A DNA stretch of 64,000 bases, taken from positions 744,001-808,000 of the forward strand of contig CM030362.1 in assembly GCA_017893485.1 (NCBI GenBank). The letters run 5' to 3'. A program made the translations under genes and the position numbers. Position 1 is the first letter of the stretch. Every line of letters begins with the position of its first letter. The notes below the pieces were generated by a model. That model was not told the DNA's origin, ran no database searches, and saw only the letters and a program-made list of their open reading frames with translations. This DNA is from Hemerocallis citrina. Its lineage: Eukaryota; Streptophyta; Magnoliopsida; Asparagales; Asphodelaceae. Positions 25,301-34,099 of the stretch are shown in pieces.

Positions 25301-28300
25301 CAAGAAGCAAAATCTTTGGCTGTAACACCTCGAATTCCAAAATACAACTGAATCCGAGATTCCACAGGATCTTTACACTTCTTTCGTACAATTTTACAAG
25401 GAATTTAAAACTTTTCACTTTACATCTGAGTTACAAGAAATCTTTACACTTTACATTTTACAGCGGAAGCAAAATTACAACATTTATGAAAGTACAACAT
25501 TTGAGTAATCTCTAAGCATCAGTTCTTCTTTAATCTATATCATGACATTTATCCTGCATACAAAACTGTGGGTACGTCAGTTTATTCAACCGACGAATAT
25601 TATACACGGCCATCCTCTCTATGCCGGAACAGTATAATTGATTTTCCATATTTAACAAACACAAACTTGTTCACATATCAAACTAAGGGGAATACTCTAT
25701 TGATGTCGTGTTGTGATTGTGCACTTAGTCCTTAATGCAGTTGTTTATATTATATGACACTAATGCACACTTGTTCGGATTCTATGCATCCCATACTACA
25801 TAGGTCCGAGGGCAAGCCTCTTAATCGTTCTTCATCTTGTAGGGTTCAATCCCTCGTTATGACTTAATCTACTACTGTAACTACGGTAAGTATCCTAGAT
25901 GTTCTATGAGTACGAGCTCATGTACAGAAACACTGGAGGGGAATCCCACGTCATGTCACGACGCATCGTGAAGACTATCTATGGACAATTCAACCTTCAT
26001 AGCACACGATTCTCTCGCAGTCACCAAACACCCCACAAGCGTCGCCAAGATCCCGATAATTTTGGAGTAGTACCCATGTCATGGCACGACGCATCGTGAA
26101 GACAAACTGTGAATCACACTCACATCGTAGACTCGAGACCCTCATACTTGTGTTTTTCTCACTTTCATCACCTCTTCACTATGTACTAATCCTTAATTTA
26201 ATGAAATCATGAACAAAATTAATCTCTTAGAGTTGGCCCTCTCACCAATACCGGTCTTATTTCTTTCATTTCTCATTGATCCAAACTTGGTCTTTTCAAT
26301 TTCAATAATCATATCTCATCATTTTTCACTTGCCGGTGTGAGTTTTGGCTACACCCTGATTTTCAATTTCGATTCACAAATTCACAATCTGAGTTGTCAT
26401 ACTCAAGAACATTTCTCTTTTTCAGTTACATGATTTTCAATCTTTTCATGAGTCAATAATCATACATGGAGTTCAATTATACATTATGCATTTCATAACC
26501 AACATTTATCTCCACATTTAAAATCATATCACAAACTATCTAGTCAAAGTGAATATTCACAAACTCACCATTGTCACACTATTCTTTAATAAGAATAACT
26601 CATATAAAACTTCACATTTATACTTTCTTTCTTTTAATTTTCCTTTTTCTAACACTTATCTCAATTACGTCGTAAAAACACATTTTTATGAAATTATACG
26701 AGTGTAATAACTACAGTTCCAATTACACTTTTACTTCCAAAATACACTTTATTTCATTCCAATAACTCCCAAATTAATTTTCATAAGTCACATGATTTTA
26801 GAATGATACTAGTATTTTTTTCGGAATTTTTACACATCAAGAAAAACCCAAAAATCATTTTTTTAAACAAAAATAATATTCTGGCCGCACCAGGAATCGA
26901 ACCCACGACCCAAGAGAAGACAGCCGCACAAGCTAGCCACTAGGCCGACTGTGCTCAACGATATGAAAAGGAGACGGAGGGTTTTATACTCTCTGTTCGA
27001 GATCTGGTTTATTTTTAAAACGCACATAAAAGAAAGGTGGACACAGGTATCGAACCAGCGACCTCAACACACACACCCGCGCTACTGTAACGCCAAAGGG
27101 CTCACCGACCACTTGAGCTATAGGCTCAAGTTGTCTCAACTACAATTCGAATTTCATTTAATTAAACTCTCTGTTCAATAGAACATTTCGATGTTTCAAA
27201 AGCACTTATTTTAGTTTTGCTTTCACTAAAATTCCTGTAAATCTCCAGAAAGTCTATTTTAATATAATTCAACACTCCAGTAATTTAAAAATAATTTTTT
27301 CAGTAATTAAACGCACATTTCTCATACAATTAATTTAAATTGCGTACTACTATTTTCATAAATCATTTTGACATTTCTCACACAACTTAGTATTAAAAAT
27401 TTCTACATTAATTTCCTGTTTTTCCCTCTTTCATAAGCCCAAAAGCATATTATAATTTATTCGTTCTAAGCAATATAACGAAGGTCCATCTAAGCACATA
27501 ACGCAACAATTTCATCTACTAGCATTTTGTACTTAGTTTTGATATTAACAACAATTCTAATTCATATATTCCATCACTACAAAACGATTCGCATACAACT
27601 TAAGATTCATGACAAGATAACATGCAATCTATCAGGCAATCAATTTAATCAGCTAGCGAGTCCTTTTTCCAATTAAGTGTACTCTTATTAGTTTCTTTCA
27701 TGCACTATCATTTCAATCACCCCTAACATGGTATCTAGTTAGAAATATAGAAAAACAACCCACCTTATTTGGAGAGAAAGATTCACGACACCTCCTAAAC
27801 GAAAGAGTCCTTCTCGAGCTTGCCAAACGAGTGCTCCTCCTCCTCCTTGATGTACAACCCGAGCCTTCCAAGTGCAACCCGAGCCTTCCTAGTAGCCGGC
27901 CTCCTTGAATGCAAGCACAAACTCTCAACTCTCAATCTTTTATTCTCACTTCCTACTAATAACTCACTACTAATAATTGTATTTTCTTACTATAGGTTTG
28001 GAGAATGAAGAGTGCAAGAATAACTAGGCTAGGGGGGGTATTTATACTAAAATTTGGGACAATTAAAGGGCTAGGATTAATCTAGGAGTTAAGGATCAAA
28101 GGCTAGGATTTAAGGGGAAGTTGTAGTAACCAACCATGATCACAAAACTACCTCCCACAAACTCCACTTCTCTTTTCCTTTCCCTCCCATTCAAAACCGG
28201 CCAAGGTGGAGTGCACACTACACGTGTACGTGCATTCAATAGTCCCCCATATTTAAAAGTTGTACATTTTATTCTTTATAAAAACAATCTATGAAAATTG

Positions 28301-28458
28301 TCTACATTACAAGTTGTATTTAAAAGAGAAAATAAATTCATGGTCCTTTATTTAATGGGCCAAATTAGTTTACAAAAAAAAAAATATTAAATTGGGCTAT
28401 AAAAAAAACTTATGTTCATTAAAGAAAAATGGGCTTTAATAAAAACAAATGGAGGAGA

Positions 28459-28493
<35 letters not shown>

Positions 28494-31400
28494 TCATTTG
28501 TTTATGAAATGAAAATAATTATAAAATTTTATACTGCAAAATTGCACGTGCACAATACGTACAAAAATAAAAAATAATAATAATTTTCATAAATGAAAAA
28601 TCAGGGTATTACACTAGCACAGTCATCTACAGAAGCTGAGTACAAGGCTGTTGCCTCTACCACTGCCGAACTCATGTGGGTTCAAAATCTCCTTGGCGAA
28701 CTTGGTATTCAGCTTACTCGCACTCCGGTCATTTATTGTGACAACTTAGGTGCCACGCATCTTAGTGCTAACCCGGTTTTCTATTCCCGCATGAAGCATA
28801 TCGCACTTGCCTATTACTTCATTCGTGAACCAGTTCAAAATGGTACTCCTCGTGTTACTCATGTCCCAACGGGCGACCAACTAGCAGATTTTCTTACGAA
28901 GCCGTTGGCTCGATCTCGGTTTGAAATGTTGATATCCAAGATTGGCCTATTCGATCGGACGTCCGTCTTGCGAGGGCATGTTGAAGATAAAGCCAAGACT
29001 TAGTCTTGCTATTATCTTCTAGGTGGTTGTAACAATATTCTAGCTGTTAATATCTTTAGTTAGGATGTTGAATTTTTTGTTATTCTGCATTGTCTCTTAA
29101 ACTAAGTTTGTTAAGCTGAGACTATCTTCCAGCTTTCCTTGTATTATATATACTTGTTTTACTCATTAATGAAAATATAACTTTTCCAAAACCTTCTCAT
29201 ATTGAAGGTGAAGAAGAGAGAGGAGGGGATGGTTTTGGATGGGTTCGGGTGCAATTCAGGTTGGTTTGTGAGAGAGATGAGAGTGGGATAAAGAAGAAAG
29301 AGAGGAGAGGAAATGAGTTTGGGTGGATTTGGGTTGGGAATGAGAAGGAATCAGGAAGAGAGAGACAAAACTGTTGGGTTTCTGTTGGGTTTGGGTTTGG
29401 ATATGGGAAGGAATGGGAGAGTGGAGGAAGAAAATGATTAGTTTTGTATATAGATTTGGATTTGGGTTTGGATTTGGATATGGATTTGAGTATAGGTTGT
29501 ATTAGAGAAGGAAATAACAAAGAAAGAGGGCGAGAAAAAAGAGAAACTAATTTGTAAAAAAAAAAACCATTCTGAATTTTGAAGGCAAAATAGACATTTC
29601 ACGCTAACATTGGCGGTGTTACTCAGTTTTCACTAAAGTGCCAGAGAATTTCTATGATAGTATGGTAAATTGCCAAAAAAGGGGTAGGGTGGAGTTTCGA
29701 AAAAACTCAGTAGGGTATTGTGAAATTTATCCAATAATAAACATGCCAGGTCTGAGGCTACCAAGAACTGTGGAAAGTATCCAGTACTTGAGGATACCAT
29801 ATTTTTTGGTGGTGTTCCCATTTGTTTATATCACATTTACTTCATTTGTCATCCCACCTCTATAGTCCTATAGTTTTCTCCAATGTTTCCTGGATAATTG
29901 TTGTTTAAAAAAAAGAAACTTAATAGTACAACTGTACAAGTTTGAAGGATGACCGTAAGTATGTAGATAAATTGATAAAAGATATGTACTATAGTTTTCT
30001 GCCTTTTCCAGGTAAAGCTGAAGGTGTTCTATTTGAAGACGATGGTGATGGATATGGTTACACTCAAGGGTCATATCTCCTTACACACTATTTTGCGGAA
30101 TTGCAATCATCAGTTATTGCAGTTAAAGTATACAAAACAGAGGGATCATGGAAGAGGCCAAAGCGTACTCTGCATGTACATGTTCTGCTGGGTGGAGGTG
30201 CTATGGTATGCCTTAGTTCACTTAATGTAACTCAAATATTGGCAGCACAGGTTTATATTGCCCATTGTTTATCTTTTCTTTTCTTCTCTACAAAGGTTAG
30301 TGCAAAGGGTATTGATGGACAGGAATTGCAAGTTACACTTCCTTCAGAAAATGAAGTTACTAACTTGGTGGTTGCCAGTGAAAATCAGTACAAGATGCAG
30401 ATAGGTATTGGTTCTTCTCCCATGATTAAGCTACAAGTGTCAAATGGAGCTTATTCCTAAAACTTAAGCTACATATCATGAATTTGCATGGCTAGGACGC
30501 TTTAGAGTCCTGAAAGAAACCATCATTGATGCTAATGTTACATAAAGGGAACTTTCCTATTTTTGCCTCATCAGCAACTTTACTGGTTTATTTTGACAAA
30601 ATTCGTTCGTATGGTACACATCTAACATTTTTTATTAGTGAAATATCCTTAAACAAATTTCACTCTTATATGATGCGGCTCTTGAATGTTGGTGTGCAAC
30701 ATTGTGAAGCTAGGATTTAGGTACTGGGACCTTGTTCCTTCGAGATAATCATGGTATCTTTCTAATCGTCTTGGTCTTTATGTAATTTACTTTCTTTCTA
30801 TATAAGATGGATGAGCCACTTGCTATTCTGTAAGTTGAAATCTATAGCATAGGCACATCCATTTTACATTGCCGTGTTGGACACAAGCATCAGAAATGCA
30901 GCGGCAAATGCCTATTGCATGTACTCTAGAATTTTTGTATCTGTGTATCAGGGTCATGTTTTATCAGTGTTTCGAAGATTAAATTGAGACTGGTCTCTCA
31001 TTATGATAAAAAAATGGAAATTTTCTCTGTAGGATCAGCTAAACAGATCCCTGTTGTAGATGCGCTACCAGGAGAGAATGGAGTTGAACTTTCAGAAGTC
31101 CCTGTTGAGCTAAAGAGTGGTGATTGGGCTCTTAAAGTTGTGCCTTGGATTGGAGGTCGAATTATCTCCATGATGCATCTCCCTTCTGGTAACATATGTG
31201 CTTCATGAGCTTGTACTTACTGCCTTTATTTACCAGCATAATTATGTTTCATTTCCTATTGTTTTCTACTAGAGCTGAAAATTTGAAATAGTACAGACCT
31301 ATAATTTCACAAAATCATAGTGATACATGTGGCATATATCTATGTAATATATGAACACAGATATTGTTTGACTTTAATTGTACTGTTGGACTAACCATAT

Positions 31401-32695
31401 TTTTCCTACACGGAAAAGTAGATTTACAGTAACCATAAGTTTGGTCACTACTATAACATAATTTTAAACAAGAGCAGTTTTTGAATCTTTCCTTTAAGAA
31501 TTGATTGTGTAAATAGTTGGATGCATAAGATAATTAATTGGTATTTTGATAGTGTGGGGTATACAGCTTCCATCAAACATAAATTAATCTGTAATTTGTT
31601 CTCAACTTTGAATGCTTCTTTTACAGGGATGCAGTGGCTTCACAGCAGAGTTGAAATAAACGGTTATGAAGAATACAGTGGAGTTGAATATCGTTCTGCT
31701 GGATGCTCGGAGCCATACACCGTTGTTGCGTAAGTCTATCTTAGTTATATCTGTTAAAAGTGTCTAATGTATGTTGAGGCAGATGTAGTTTTCCGGAAGG
31801 CTCCATTGGATCTAGTAATTTATACAAATTTTTTGTAAATTTATTTGGTGTTTTTCTTCTCTTTTCAAAATAAAGTTTCTGCTTCTAATAAAATCTGGAT
31901 GTTGAATGATTATGTTTACTGCGATGTATAGGAGGAACCTTGAACAGTCAGGTGAGGAGGAGTCTCTTTGCTTAGAAGGGGATATAGGTGGTGGTTTAAT
32001 TCTCCAACGCCTTGTATCCGTTCCAAAAGATGCACCCAAGGTTCTCCGGATTGATTCTAGCATAACAGCCCGTAGTGTGGGAGCAGGTTCAGGTGGATAT
32101 TCAAGGTTGGTTGTAATTTTATCTACTAATTATCAGAATAAATAACTGTGTGCAAGTTATAGTTCCAAAACTCACCAACTGTGTCACATATTGGGAGTGC
32201 CATTTTTATGTAAATCAGACATATCAGGAAGTGTCAATAGGCAAAATCTCTAACCGATACAACCACTGCATCTCGGTATTGCTGATATTTGAAAACCATA
32301 GTTCCAATATTAATCGTTTAACATCCTCCTTTATGACCTGTTATATATATAGAGAGATAAACCTTCCATTGTGCACTCGCCTCCGTGTGCACGCGGCCTT
32401 TTGGCCTACGTATCGACGGTCCGAACCATTCGCATTGATCTACATGTATAAATTAGTCTGAACATGTAAAATCAAGTCATTTGAAATTCTTTTGCCCATC
32501 CATTGAAGTGTTACAAAATTGTATGGCTATAAAATTGTATGGCTGAATATTTTTTTATAATAATGACATGATGAATGGGCAAATGAATTTCAAAAGACTT
32601 ATTTTATATATTTAGACTAATTTAGACTTGTAGATCAATATGAACGGTTCGGATCGTCGATACGAAGGCCCGAAGGGCGAGTGCACAACGGAAGG

Positions 32696-32735
<40 letters not shown>

Positions 32736-33400
32736 ATATATATATAAGAAAAAGAGTTCACAATTATGATTGATTAGTTTATGGAATTAATGAAACATGT
32801 TGGAATTTGATGATACACTTATTTTAGATACGTCTTTTAAATGCAGCAATCTTCAACTTCAGTAAATTGCTCTATATTCTAAGTCTGGATTTGTTATTTT
32901 TTTTGTGCTGGTATGGTTCCTTTTTTTTCCATCCCGTTGACATTGTTTTAACTGAATGTTGTTCTTTTGAAGGCTGGTTTGTTTGAGAGTGCACCCAATG
33001 TTCACTCTCATTAACCCCACAGAGGTTACTATTGTATTCACTTCAATTGAAGGTTCCAAGTGCGAAATCCACCCAGAGTCTGGTGAAGTATCATTTTTGG
33101 GAACTCAGCGTCCTAATGGTAATAAATCTGTCATCTATTTGTATACCCAAAAAAAGAAAAGAAATCTTTATTAGCCCTTAAACAAAGTTTATCTTTCTTT
33201 AATTTTCAGGGGAGTGGATGTTGGTTGACAAATGTGCAGGTCTTAGTTTGGTAAATCGTTTTGATTTGAGTCAGGTACATAAATGTATGGTGCACTGGGG
33301 AACAGGAACAGTTAACTTGGAACTGTGGTCCGAAGAGAGGCCAGTTTCTAAAGAAACCCCCCTTAGAATATGCCACGAGTATGAAGTTGTACAATTCTAA
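8674..33400 (+). CDS. HGL1: GH31 alpha-glucosidase, heteroglycan glucosidase 1-like (22 exons, 987 aa)
   Basis: The exons are 8674-8907, 9026-9094, 9183-9320, 9420-9537, 10183-10265, 10530-10625, 11924-12092, 12169-12311, 12413-12499, 12684-12869, 13259-13426, 14502-14622, 14700-14769, 14976-15063, 15147-15267, 30012-30205, 30296-30404, 31033-31188, 31627-31729, 31932-32105, 32973-33118 and 33210-33400. All introns are GT-AG and the phases agree throughout; the sum is 2964 bases. The product aligns along its whole length, as I recall it, with Arabidopsis AT3G23640 (about 990 aa). The N-terminal beta-sandwich is followed by the GH31 barrel with WMDIDYM (230-236), nucleophile Asp342 in WNDMNEP and acid/base Asp423 in WTGDN, then C-terminal sandwiches. 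It should hydrolyse alpha-glucosidic bonds. No signal peptide follows the chosen ATG, so a cytosolic enzyme is likely, though an upstream ORF hints at lost plastid targeting. The start is the first ATG in frame after a stop at 8578. Intron 15 is 14.7 kb of nested transposons, so full-length expression depends on splicing across it. Confidence 0.92.
10925..11095 (+). repeat. SINE-like retroposon in intron 6
   Basis: A tRNA-like box A (GGTCTAGTGGTAAG, near 10949) is followed about 35 bases later by a degenerate box B region ending in AGTCCCAC. A conserved-looking body (GTGAGAGTGGGCGAGTGTGA) comes next, then an A/T-rich tail of repeated AAATAT units. This is the usual layout of a plant tRNA-derived SINE. 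A target duplication was not identified. Confidence 0.5.
17079..17407. mobile_element. Stowaway-like MITE
   Basis: The left end reads CTCCCTCCGCTCCATAATAT, the typical Stowaway (Tc1/mariner) terminal sequence. The right end carries its imperfect inverse (ACATTACAGAACGGAAGGAC). A further copy of the ACATTACAGAACGGAA motif lies inside near 17270. The target duplication is blurred and the right boundary uncertain by some ten bases. Confidence 0.55.
17999..18704. mobile_element. Tourist-like (PIF/Harbinger) MITE with TAA duplication
   Basis: The terminal inverted repeats are GAGCATCCATAGTCG on the left and the inverse of GAGCATCCACAGTCG on the right. Both are flanked by TAA (17996-17998 and 18705-18707), the 3-bp target duplication of PIF/Harbinger elements. 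No transposase is encoded. Inside are about six copies of a palindrome-like motif GGGACGGAACTTCAAG with its complement, near 18117, 18184, 18385, 18439, 18484 and 18530. Confidence 0.75.
19337..21800. mobile_element. Inner MULE-like element with 9-bp target duplication
   Basis: It starts GGATAAATTTCACTTAATC and ends with a diverged inverse (AAATATATCC), and is flanked by perfect 9-bp repeats TAAAATTTA (19328-19336 and 21801-21809), the signature length of Mutator-like elements. Both ends contain matching inner motifs (CCTATTTGCAC and its inverse). Inside, 19500-20310 is pyrimidine- then GAGA- and GGGTTTGGG-rich with a low-complexity 130-codon frame (19646-20038) that I do not take as a gene. 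A solo LTR interrupts it. Confidence 0.75.
20316..21536. repeat. Solo LTR inside the inner MULE
   Basis: The block starts TGTTAAGAAACAAGC and ends TAAACTCAACA, so it has TG...CA ends. It is flanked by GGAAG on both sides (20311-20315 and 21537-21541), a perfect 5-bp duplication. There is no internal coding region, so it is a solo LTR of 1221 bp. It contains an ACTAGG...CCTAGT segment (about 20693-21227) carrying (AT)n and a (GA)n run at 21184-21217, which may be a further insertion. Confidence 0.75.
21978..22198 (+). repeat. Left LTR of the Copia element
   Basis: It runs from TGTTGAAG to CCTTCTCA. A TATA-like run (TATTATATATAC) lies near 22141. The target repeat TATTG precedes it and the primer site follows. 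Confidence 0.9.
22199..22210 (+). other. Copia primer binding site (initiator tRNA-Met)
   Basis: TGGTATCAGAGC directly abuts the LTR end and complements the 3' end of initiator tRNA-Met, the usual Copia primer. Confidence 0.9.
22225..22308. repeat. (AT)n followed by (TTTA)n microsatellite
   Basis: About 40 bases of TA repeats pass into about nine TTTA units. The run stands where the Copia gag N-terminus would be expected, so it marks the site of a gag deletion. Confidence 0.9.
22420..25320 (+). pseudogene. Copia gag end, integrase, reverse transcriptase, RNase H start
   Basis: Near 22439 a zinc knuckle (C-x2-C-x4-H) is visible, but its last cysteine falls in another frame, marking a frameshift. 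Next come the protease-like [14 protein letters not shown], the GAG-pre-integrase WHHRLGHPS with a C-x2-C pair, and the integrase core starting YTDLW (to 23305). Integrase then continues through shifted frames (23410-24097). The reverse transcriptase starts at WWQAMIAEI (24200) with YVDD at 24736-24747. RNase H begins near 25200 ([10 protein letters not shown]) and is cut at 25320 by the nested element. Many stops and frame changes make it non-functional. Confidence 0.9.
26880..26962 (-). repeat. tRNA-like sequence 1 (A and B boxes)
   Basis: On the minus strand CGGCCTAGTGGCTAG resembles a pol III box A, and about 45 bases later GGGTTCGATTCC matches box B. The T-stem pairs poorly, so this is tRNA-derived at most, not a tRNA gene. 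Confidence 0.4.
27036..27131 (-). repeat. tRNA-like sequence 2 (A and B boxes)
   Basis: On the minus strand TAGCTCAAGTGGTCGG resembles box A and TGGTTCGATACC resembles box B. The boxes are in the same order and orientation as in the copy about 150 bases to the left, but the bodies differ. Confidence 0.4.
28614..29003 (+). pseudogene. Copia RNase H C-terminal part
   Basis: After the nested element the frame resumes with [14 protein letters not shown], then [21 protein letters not shown] and [11 protein letters not shown], the classical Copia RNase H end. It continues in frame to a stop at 29001-29003, inside the right LTR. It was contiguous with the part ending at 25320 before the insertion. 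Confidence 0.9.
28979..29199 (+). repeat. Right LTR of the Copia element
   Basis: It has the same ends and length (221 bp) as the left LTR, with about 12 differences. The target repeat TATTG follows. Confidence 0.9.
32341..32755. mobile_element. Foldback MITE in intron 20 of the GH31 gene
   Basis: The two halves are near-complements. The left arm reads CCTTCCATTGTGCACTCGCC then GTATCGACGGTCCGAACC; the right arm is the inverse of CCTTCCGTTGTGCACTCGCC then GTATCGACGATCCGAACC. Arms of roughly 190 bases meet near 32545 around GTATGGCTATAAAATTG. It is bordered by TATATATA and GAGA/CTCT runs, including a (CT)n tract at 32699-32731. No coding capacity. Confidence 0.8.
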
Positions 33401-33929
33401 TAGTTCATTTCGCTTGATCTGAGGTCCATAAATTTACAATGAATGAAGACAATTCTCAGTTTCAAACTTTATGTATGAACTTGGAAATAAGAGACCTTTG
33501 GTGTCCCGGAATCTAGGAAACTGCTTCGTGAGATCTGCTCACTGTAGTTTTGTTAGATTGCAGTTGCAGTTGTTGATGTAATCTTCATGAGAAGCACAGT
33601 TTTCTAGTTGGCTTTCCCAATGATATGATTGTGCATTGAGTCCCGTTCTGCCCATCTTATTTGCTGGCTGTTCGTATAATACTTCATTAAATGCTCGTCA
33701 TGTTGTTGTCATTGATTAAGAATACGGCCCGTGTGTTTCATTACAAATAGACGGGCAGATATTTCATCAATTAAACAAGATTAAGGTGAAGTTCCACCTC
33801 CCAAATTTATGAATATATATACCAGTCGGCACGTAAGTTACATTAGTGAATCGGAACATAAGTTACAGTAGTGAAGAATAATGTGGATCCGATACACAGT
33901 AGCTGATTAGACTCATGTATCATTATAAG
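33401..33929. other. 3' flank of the GH31 gene
   Basis: Probable 3' UTR (an AATGAA motif near 33439) followed by unremarkable AT-rich sequence. No further gene is seen. Confidence 0.5.
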
Positions 33930-34030
33930 TTTACTAGTATTATACCCGTGCTGTGCACGTGGGGGAAATTTTGGGGAAAAATGAAAAGGGAAAAAAATTC
34001 AACCAGCACGTGCATTGCACGGGTTGGGAT
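33930..34030. repeat. Paired CCCGTGC...GCACGGG hairpin repeat
   Basis: ACTAGTATTATACCCGTGC is followed by TGTGCACGTG, and about 55 bases later comes CACGTGCATTGCACGGGTT. Each half folds on itself and the halves are inverted copies. Such ACTAGTxTTATACCCGTGC ends occur in plant Helitron-like or foldback repeats; the class here is uncertain. Confidence 0.45.
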
Positions 34031-34099
34031 ATGGACAAATTACACTAAGGCCTTCTCCCATTATAGTAGTAGAGATAACAATAGTAGAGATTGTAGTAA

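Larger units (their letters stand above)
25321..28613. mobile_element. 3.3-kb TG...CA element inserted in Copia RNase H
   Basis: The left end TGTAACACCTCGAATTCC and right end AATCAGGGTATTACA form an imperfect inverted repeat with TG...CA termini, the pattern of large Gypsy LTRs beginning TGTAACACC. No coding domain was recognised inside, so a solo LTR is the likeliest reading. The flanks TTGGC and CTAGC agree at only 3 of 5 positions. It includes two tRNA-like blocks and an (AT)n run at 28461-28491. Confidence 0.6.
21978..29199 (+). mobile_element. Copia retrotransposon, degenerate, with nested insertion
   Basis: Two 221-bp LTRs starting TGTTGAAGATAAAGCC bound it, and the flanks are TATTG on both sides (21973-21977 and 29200-29204). 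A tRNA-Met primer site follows the left LTR. Most of gag is missing; integrase, reverse transcriptase and RNase H remain but are frame-broken. The LTRs differ at about 12 of 221 positions, so it is older than the Tat element further right. A 3.3-kb element splits its RNase H region. It is in the same orientation as the host gene. Confidence 0.9.
19055..29732. mobile_element. Outer MULE-like non-autonomous element (interrupted)
   Basis: The left end GGATAAATTTCACAAAACCC at 19055 is repeated in inverse at 29732 (GGATAAATTTCACAATACCC on the other strand), and the similarity runs for over 30 bases. The flanks AATAAATAT and AATAATAAA agree at only 6 of 9 positions, so the duplication is unproven. 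Its own DNA is about 19055-19336, 21801-21977 and 29200-29732; the remainder is later insertions. No transposase is seen. It is related to the inner element, which has the same GGATAAATTTCAC start. Confidence 0.65.
15268..30011 (+). other. Transposon-bloated intron 15 of the GH31 gene
   Basis: The donor follows AGTAATG at 15267 and the acceptor TTTTCCAG ends at 30011. Joining the exons restores a glycine codon and the conserved [14 protein letters not shown] run. The intron holds two MITEs and a multi-layer nest of MULE, solo LTR, Copia and TG...CA elements. From 15270 to 17070 it is AT-rich. A segment starting GTGCAGTGTTTTAAATATCGG (15968) resembles a MITE end, but no partner end was found. 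Confidence 0.85.

Noticed and set aside
26880..27131. Functional tRNA genes
   Set aside because: Boxes are present but the T-stem and acceptor pairing are poor and anticodon arms are not convincing.
21978..29199. Copia as source of an alternative GH31 exon
   Set aside because: No frame-compatible exon with splice sites was evident, and the flanking exons already restore the conserved sequence.
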